Shown: piece after piece, positions 58,869-64,000 of the stretch
Position numbering within the stretch: the stretch's first letter is position 1
Layout: every line of letters starts with the position of its first letter
Assembly: GCA_036346375.1 (NCBI GenBank)
Contig: CM070501.1
Span: 55,407,326-55,471,325 of the forward strand
Reading direction: 5' to 3'
DNA length: 64,000 nucleotides
Source: Guadua angustifolia
Lineage: Eukaryota; Streptophyta; Magnoliopsida; Poales; Poaceae
Program-made: the position numbers and the translations under genes
The notes under the pieces: model-generated
The model's input: the letters and a program-made list of their open reading frames with translations, nothing else
What the model was told of the DNA's origin: nothing
Databases searched by the model: none

Positions 58869-60482
58869 ATGGGTGGTAAGTTGTTGCTTGCTGATTGCCC
58901 CGGGTCGCCTGCCCTGTCGCAGGTGGCGACCTCCGGCGCCCACGGCGAGGACTCCCCCTACTTCGCCGGGTGGAGGGCCTACGACGAGGACCCCTACGAC
59001 GCCGTCGCCAACCCGAATGGCGTCATCCAGATGGGCCTCGCGGAGAACCAGTGCTCCTTCGACCTCCTGGAGGGGTACCTGAGGGAGCACCCGGAGGCGG
59101 CCGGGTGGGGCGGCACCGGCGTGGCCAGCTTCAGGGACAACGCCCTGTTCCAGGACTACCACGGCCTCAAAACCTTCAGGAAGGTAAAGAACACGCACAA
59201 GAAAGTGCTCAGTTTGGCGCGTCTCTAACGTCATGGACTCGATGAAGCTACAAATGCGACGGGCTGATCGATGGTGTCATTCGCTTGCAGGCGATGGCGA
59301 GTTTCATGGAGAAGATTAGGGGCGGCAAAGCGAGGTTTGACCCCGACCGCATCGTGCTCACAGCCGGTGCGACGGCGGCCAACGAGCTGCTCACGTTCAT
59401 CCTCGCCGACCCAGGAGACGCGCTTCTGATCCCTACTCCTTACTACCCGGGGTAAGCAACCAAGCATGCACCAACTAGTGCTACTGTTACATTGCCACAG
59501 TGCTCTACACTTGCAGCCTACGAGCAGAGCATTCCACTAGAACAGTTGCGCTGACATGCATGGCGGCTCTGCTCGGTGCAGGTTTGATAGGGACTTAAGG
59601 TGGAGGACAGGGGTGAACATCATGCCGGTGCACTGCGACAGCGCCAACGGGTTCCAGGTCACGGTCGCCGCGCTCCAGGCGGCGTACGACGAGGCCGCGG
59701 CGGCGGGGATGCGCGTTCGCGGAGTCCTGCTCACGAACCCGTCGAATCCGCTCGGCACGACGGTGAGGAGGTCCGTTCTTGAGGACATCCTCGACTTCGT
59801 GGTGCGCAAGAACATACACCTCATCTCCGACGAGATATACTCCGGCTCGGTCTTCGCCGCTCCCGACCTCGTCAGCGTGGCGGAGCTGGTGGAGTCGCGC
59901 GCGCTCCGCGGTGGCGGCGGGGACATCGCCGGCCGCGTGCACATCGTGTACAGCCTGTCCAAGGACCTGGGCCTCCCGGGGTTCCGCGTCGGCGTGGTGT
60001 ACTCGTATAACGACACCGTGGTTACCACGGCGCGGCGCATGTCCAGCTTCACGCTTGTGTCGTCGCAGACGCAGAAGACGCTCACCGCCATGCTCTCGGA
60101 CGCCACGTTCGCCGAGGACTACATCCGTACCAACCGCGAACGCCTCCGGGAGCGGCACGACCATGTCGTGGCCGGGTTGGCCCGCACTGGCGTGCCGTGC
60201 CTGCTCGGCAATGCTGGTCTGTTCGTGTGGATGGACATGCGGCAGCTGCTTGCTGGCGACGGCGAGGCGACCGTCGCCGGCGAGCTGAGGCTGTGGGACC
60301 GGATGCTGCGCGAGGTGAAGCTCAACATCTCGCCGGGCTCGTCATGCCATTGCTCGGAGCCCGGCTGGTTCAGGGTGTGCTTCGCCAACATGACCTTGGC
60401 CACTCTGGATGTGGCACTCGCGAGGATGAGCTGCTTCATGGACAGGTGGAACAAGGCAACAACACAGCAAGAACAGCATTAG
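58869..60482 (+). CDS. ACS: 1-aminocyclopropane-1-carboxylate synthase (458 aa, three exons)
   Basis: Cytosolic PLP enzyme turning S-adenosylmethionine into ACC, the regulated step of ethylene synthesis. Exons 58869-59183, 59291-59451 and 59582-60482, all GT/AG, join in frame. Residues: MGLAENQ 55-61 with the conserved Glu, FQDYHGL 94-100, TAGATAANE 129-137, TPYYPG 154-159, NPSNPLG 211-217, SDEIYSGS 241-248 and the PLP lysine K286 in SLSKDLGLPGFRVG. NISPGSSCHCSEPGWFRVCF (407-426) holds the substrate-binding Arg. The chain ends 32 residues after this block with a polar tail (ATTQQEQH). It lacks a long C-terminal extension carrying MAPK or CDPK sites and so looks like a type III ACS. The overall sequence reminds me of maize ACS6; the exact orthologue is not proven. 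Intact, no stop or shift. Confidence 0.95.
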
Positions 60483-61460
60483 ACAAGAAAAAGTAAAATT
60501 ATTTTTGGGTAAACTAATTACCATATCAATCAATTGAGAAAGTAATTAATCGAGCTTGGTGAGCATCAATTTTGTAGCGGGATTTGTCTCTCAAATGGAG
60601 AGAGGATATATAAGAGTAGTTAATTAGCTCATGTAAAAGCTTCTCCTTGCTTTTCTTTTTGTATTAATTGTTTGCTTGTGAGGTGTGATTCTGTGTTCTT
60701 CACTTCTTCTTCAGGTGTCAAGTACTATGGCCGTTTTTCTTCCTTAAATATCATTTTTTACTTTCTGATTAGAAAGGTGTAATTGAGCCTGACAGTGTTT
60801 ACTCTTTCAGTAAGGACTAAGGATCCAGTAATATTGCAACTTCAAATCTTTTAACAATAAAGATGCCAGTGTGCTTCCATGGTTTCTCGACTTATATCTT
60901 AATTTACTGCATATTATTTTTACCTTTTCTTTCATTGCTGAACATGGCATCTTAATTTGCTTTGGCTTATACATTGTATGATAGCTCTAGTTATCAAAAC
61001 TCCAATAATTAGTCCAAGTTCTAACAAGAAAACTCTATGAAAAGAAAAGAGAATACATAACTTCCAAAAGGTCAACCCACCCATAGGTTAAGTCTGTAAT
61101 CTTTGTCAAACCAATTATATAAGGGTAATCTTTGTCAGGATAACAAAAATTATTTTGATGAGGTCATCACTTTGATGTAACTTTTGGAGGCGCACAAAAT
61201 TCAAGTTCTTCTGCCTAGTACACCCCTTGACACGATGATATTTATATACTCCCTCCCTCCTTACTTGTTATCTGCGGTCAACGTTTTAAAACTTCGACTG
61301 TTAATATACATAAAATGATTTTTATTTGTCACATAAAAATAATATTATTTGATTTTTAATCAATAGTACTTCGATATCATTATATTTATAATAGTTTCCG
61401 CTAATGTATAATTAGGAAAAAGAAATGGTGAAGCACACGTATTGCGGCATTGGAGACCAA
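60483..61460. other. ACC synthase 3' UTR and intergenic DNA
   Basis: A possible polyadenylation signal AATAAA lies at about 60856. At 61249 begins CTCCCTCCCTCCTTAC with Stowaway-like interior to about 61420, but the right end is missing, so this is at most a truncated copy. Confidence 0.45.
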
Positions 61461-61828
61461 GGGGTTGTTTGGTTGGCTGCATCCAAAGAGAATTGTATCT
61501 ACAGATACAAAAGACACTTGTTTGGTTGGCTGCATGAGGGTGGAGCTGTCCCCGAGATGCAATTGCATCCGCCGAGCCATTTGTGGGGAAACGTAGATTT
61601 TGGTCGTTTCCTGTGGGTCTGGCTGGTGGGATGCAAGCTAGGGTGCATGCAAGGCATGGGGAGGCATATAAACAATCAACCAAACACATTCTCCTCATTC
61701 TTCTTACAGCCTGACTCAACTCATACACCCAACCAAACACCATCTCTTTGCATCTACGCAACTTGACTCTCACCAGCCTGACTGACTCGTATGAGCTAGG
61801 CTGAGATAAGAAGACAACCAAACAGCCC
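61461..61828. mobile_element. MITE with GGGGTTGTTTGGTTGGCT ends
   Basis: Inverted ends GGGGTTGTTTGGTTGGCT and, in reverse complement, GGGCTGTTTGGTTGTCT; 368 bp. The left end is partly repeated inside at 61517 (TTGTTTGGTTGGCTGCAT). No clear target duplication. PIF/Harbinger or hAT type. Confidence 0.7.
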
Positions 61829-63095
61829 ACAAAACGACGAGCAAAGTAGAACCGATCGTGAGAGCATGTACTTGTTGTAGGGGTCGTTCATCGCTAGGTT
61901 TTCAAGTGTAAGATACCAAAAACACACGGCCGGTCTCCCTTTATGTATGTCTAGGATACAGTTGTGTTCTGCTCGGCTTTAGGAGGAGTGTCTCAGTGTG
62001 CATGGTCGTGTTGCATTGTCCTGAAGTAAAGACGAGAAATGCTCCACGCACCTTCCATTTCGGTGTGTGCATCCAACAATCCAGCACCCCGCTCGTTTTA
62101 GATGTAGCGGCTCGCGATGCTTCCAAGTTACAAGAGTTGCTGAAAAGCTGGTTAATATATGGAGAACCAGTGAGGCAAGAGTACTAAATTTGAGCACAGC
62201 TAAGCTCAAACCGGAGCTCTCTGAAGTCTGAAGGCGCTAGCTAGGCACGCACATGGCAATTTGGAATCCATAGTCGGACGGATGGTTTCGTAACACCGGC
62301 TCACGGATCAAGCCTAGATATACGCATGTGTTTTCCACTGAAGTAGCGCCATCATAATGCTGTTTACGTGAGGTATCGCGACTCTATATATCGCAGTTTT
62401 TAAAGAACACAAACAAACAAAATGATCTGATCTAACCAATCGTTAGACGCGCTCCTTGATTGCCATTGGCAGAGCACCAGGGAGACGTACTCCTTGATCT
62501 TTCCCGAGCTGGGCTGGACATATAGCTCGACAGGGGCAGGACAACAAGGCACGGGAAGCAAAGAGATCTCGTCGTCAAAGACCAAGAGCCCGAGACACGA
62601 CGCAAGTACCAAGGCACGCCTTCCTTGTCATCAGGCAACAATATTCTTATTCTAGGCGCCGTCCGACTCACAAAAAGTGCCTGAAAAACCATACGCCCGC
62701 GCGCGATTGGCCAGCACACCAATCGCGCCAGCGACCAAGTGTGTGTCGGCATCTGCGCGCCAGGTTGGCAATGGACATGATCAGAGGCAGAGCTCCCCCC
62801 ACATTTCTGTGATTCTGTCCTCCCAACAACTGCACCGCATCACATTAGGACATCTAACTAAATCTCTAGTTAAGTGTCATCTATACTGCTAGCGCATAGC
62901 AGCACATTAGGACATGCGTGTTACTCCGTAGATCAGTCTCAGGTTTGTTGAGTGTTGCAGGATCTAGCCAAGCAGCCTGGTTACATTAAGGGATACTGCT
63001 GGAGAAAGCCTGGTTACATTAAGGGATACTGTTGGAGAAAAAAAAAGAGCAGAGAATGTACAGTTAACTACGCAAGAAGATGTTTGTCAGATTCA
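61829..63095. other. Intergenic, nothing recognised
   Basis: No supported coding sequence. A 25-bp direct repeat, CTGGTTACATTAAGGGATACTG, occurs twice at 62978-63031. Confidence 0.4.
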
Positions 63096-63105
63096 GAATA
63101 TTAAT

Positions 63106-63341
63106 GGGAGATACTAGCGCTCGGACGTCCGATTACTGTTCATCTCATCGGACGCCTCTTGCAACATTTTTTTTCCACGCATGCAATATTTCGTTTGAAC
63201 GCTTGTAACATCCATTTACTGTAGCGAATTTCACTATTTATCGAAGGAAAATATTGCGCGTTGACGAAAAATGTTGCACGTGTATGAAAAAAATGTTGCA
63301 ATGTATCCGAAAATTTCGGACATCCAGGCACAAGTCATTAG
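63106..63341. mobile_element. Mutator-like MITE with 10-bp direct repeat
   Basis: Flanked by GAATATTAAT at 63096-63105 and 63342-63351. Inside are TTGCAACATTTTTTTTCC and AAATGTTGCA motifs like those in the MITE at 58299-58626; the inverted ends are weak (CTCGGACGTCCGA / TTTCGGACATCC). Confidence 0.65.
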
Positions 63342-63351
63342 GAATATTAAT

Positions 63352-64000
63352 TGCTGTGCTTAGACTCCGGTTCGGTAATCGGTAGAGGGATATGCACGTA
63401 CGGTTGGCAAAAGCGTCAGCACGGCATGATTGATCAATCGCTAGAGGAATATGCACGTACTCGGCTGTTCTCTGCGCCATGGAGACGAACACTTGGCCGT
63501 TCCGAAGCGGCAGGCTGTGATACGTGTGCAGGAATCCAGGTAGAGTTGAGCACACAGGCTTTTGCCACTTGCAAAGCTGCTATGGCCCCTATGGCATTGC
63601 ATGACCACATGTTCTTGTCAATTTTCCTCGTAATTAAGCAACCTTTTTATGGTGGCTTCTGTACGATCGGTAGATGTGTGACTGAAGGATCTGGCTTGAA
63701 CTTTGCGAGGTTCTTGCGGCGGCCGGAAAAGATCTTTGCTAATATATAATGTATTCTTCTGCTTGGGATTGGAAGGAATGTGAGCACTAGTCGTCGTGGG
63801 CGAACAACGGACGACACATCTGAGGCAATTTGCCATTAGAATACTGGTTAATTAGATTGATGAAAATAATACGTAGTTGACTAACTTGTCATGCTCATGA
63901 TTCACAGCTGGTTGATGACAAGCTAGCTTGCCAATTGCCGTGCATGGTCGTTGGACGATTGCAACTGGCACTATCTACACGTATACATTGGCACACTTTG
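63352..64000. other. Right edge of window, nothing recognised
   Basis: The direct repeat TAGAGG(A/G)ATATGCACGTAC occurs at 63383 and 63442. Open frames here show no motif. Confidence 0.35.

Noticed and set aside
59537..60164. Long antisense open frames opposite ACC synthase exon 3
   Set aside because: Produced by high GC at third codon positions of the real gene; no domain, no splice support.
61249..61420. Full Stowaway element
   Set aside because: Left terminus present but the right inverted end and TA are missing; noted only as a truncated copy.
1..64000. CRISPR arrays, operons, phage or defence systems
   Set aside because: No regular spacer arrays and no bacterial gene layout; the window is plant nuclear DNA.

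Overview
This is nuclear DNA of a flowering plant. The introns are of plant type (GT..AG), and the window is full of decayed plant retrotransposons and MITEs. A SMART/TRIM element, a Stowaway MITE, GC-rich first exons and an ACC synthase that reminds me of maize ACS6 point to a grass, probably a panicoid such as sorghum, sugarcane or maize. That placement is inference. I see no prokaryotic operon, rRNA, convincing tRNA gene or CRISPR array.

Three genes look real. (1) The minus-strand N-terminal and middle part of an ALWAYS EARLY/LIN-9 family gene (MuvB/DREAM chromatin complex) runs off the left edge; its ATG is at 4734-4736, with a non-coding first exon near 6.2-6.5 kb. (2) A single-exon Dof zinc-finger factor lies at 31792-32451, minus strand. 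(3) A three-exon ACC synthase, the ethylene-forming step, lies at 58869-60482, plus strand, with an upstream TATA box. Two more loci are broken host genes: a TrmA/RumA-type RNA (uracil-5) methyltransferase with many stops and frameshifts (8.8-14.3 kb, last exon repeated at 17.2 kb), and an unrecognised gene cut by a hAT element (25.8-27.4 kb).

Much of the rest is mobile DNA. Left to right: a Helitron (7.6-8.5 kb); foldback MITEs in the methyltransferase introns; a tandem duplication (13370-18699) whose two units differ by an internal deletion in a hAT element; a decayed PIF/Harbinger element (20.3-22.6 kb); LINE remnants (24.2-25.3, 33.8-34.7 and 47.6-48.6 kb); a hAT with 8-bp target duplication (26.3-27.3 kb); a truncated Copia element carrying a Ds-like hAT (27.4-30.5 kb) and a second Ds-like hAT (35.6-36.2 kb); Mutator-like, Stowaway and other MITEs (37.9-41.2, 45.0 and 61.5 kb); a SMART element with both LTRs, PBS and PPT (46745-47024); and a Copia element (52641-57415) that lost its reverse transcriptase core, took a solo LTR into gag and carries an inverted LTR-PBS segment. 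Mutator-like MITEs lie on both sides of the ACC synthase, one ending about 110 bp from its TATA box.

The genes do not form a pathway or operon. No new functional system could be demonstrated. The most informative material is the order of events recorded in nested and duplicated elements. All family calls come from reading the sequence; no database search was possible.
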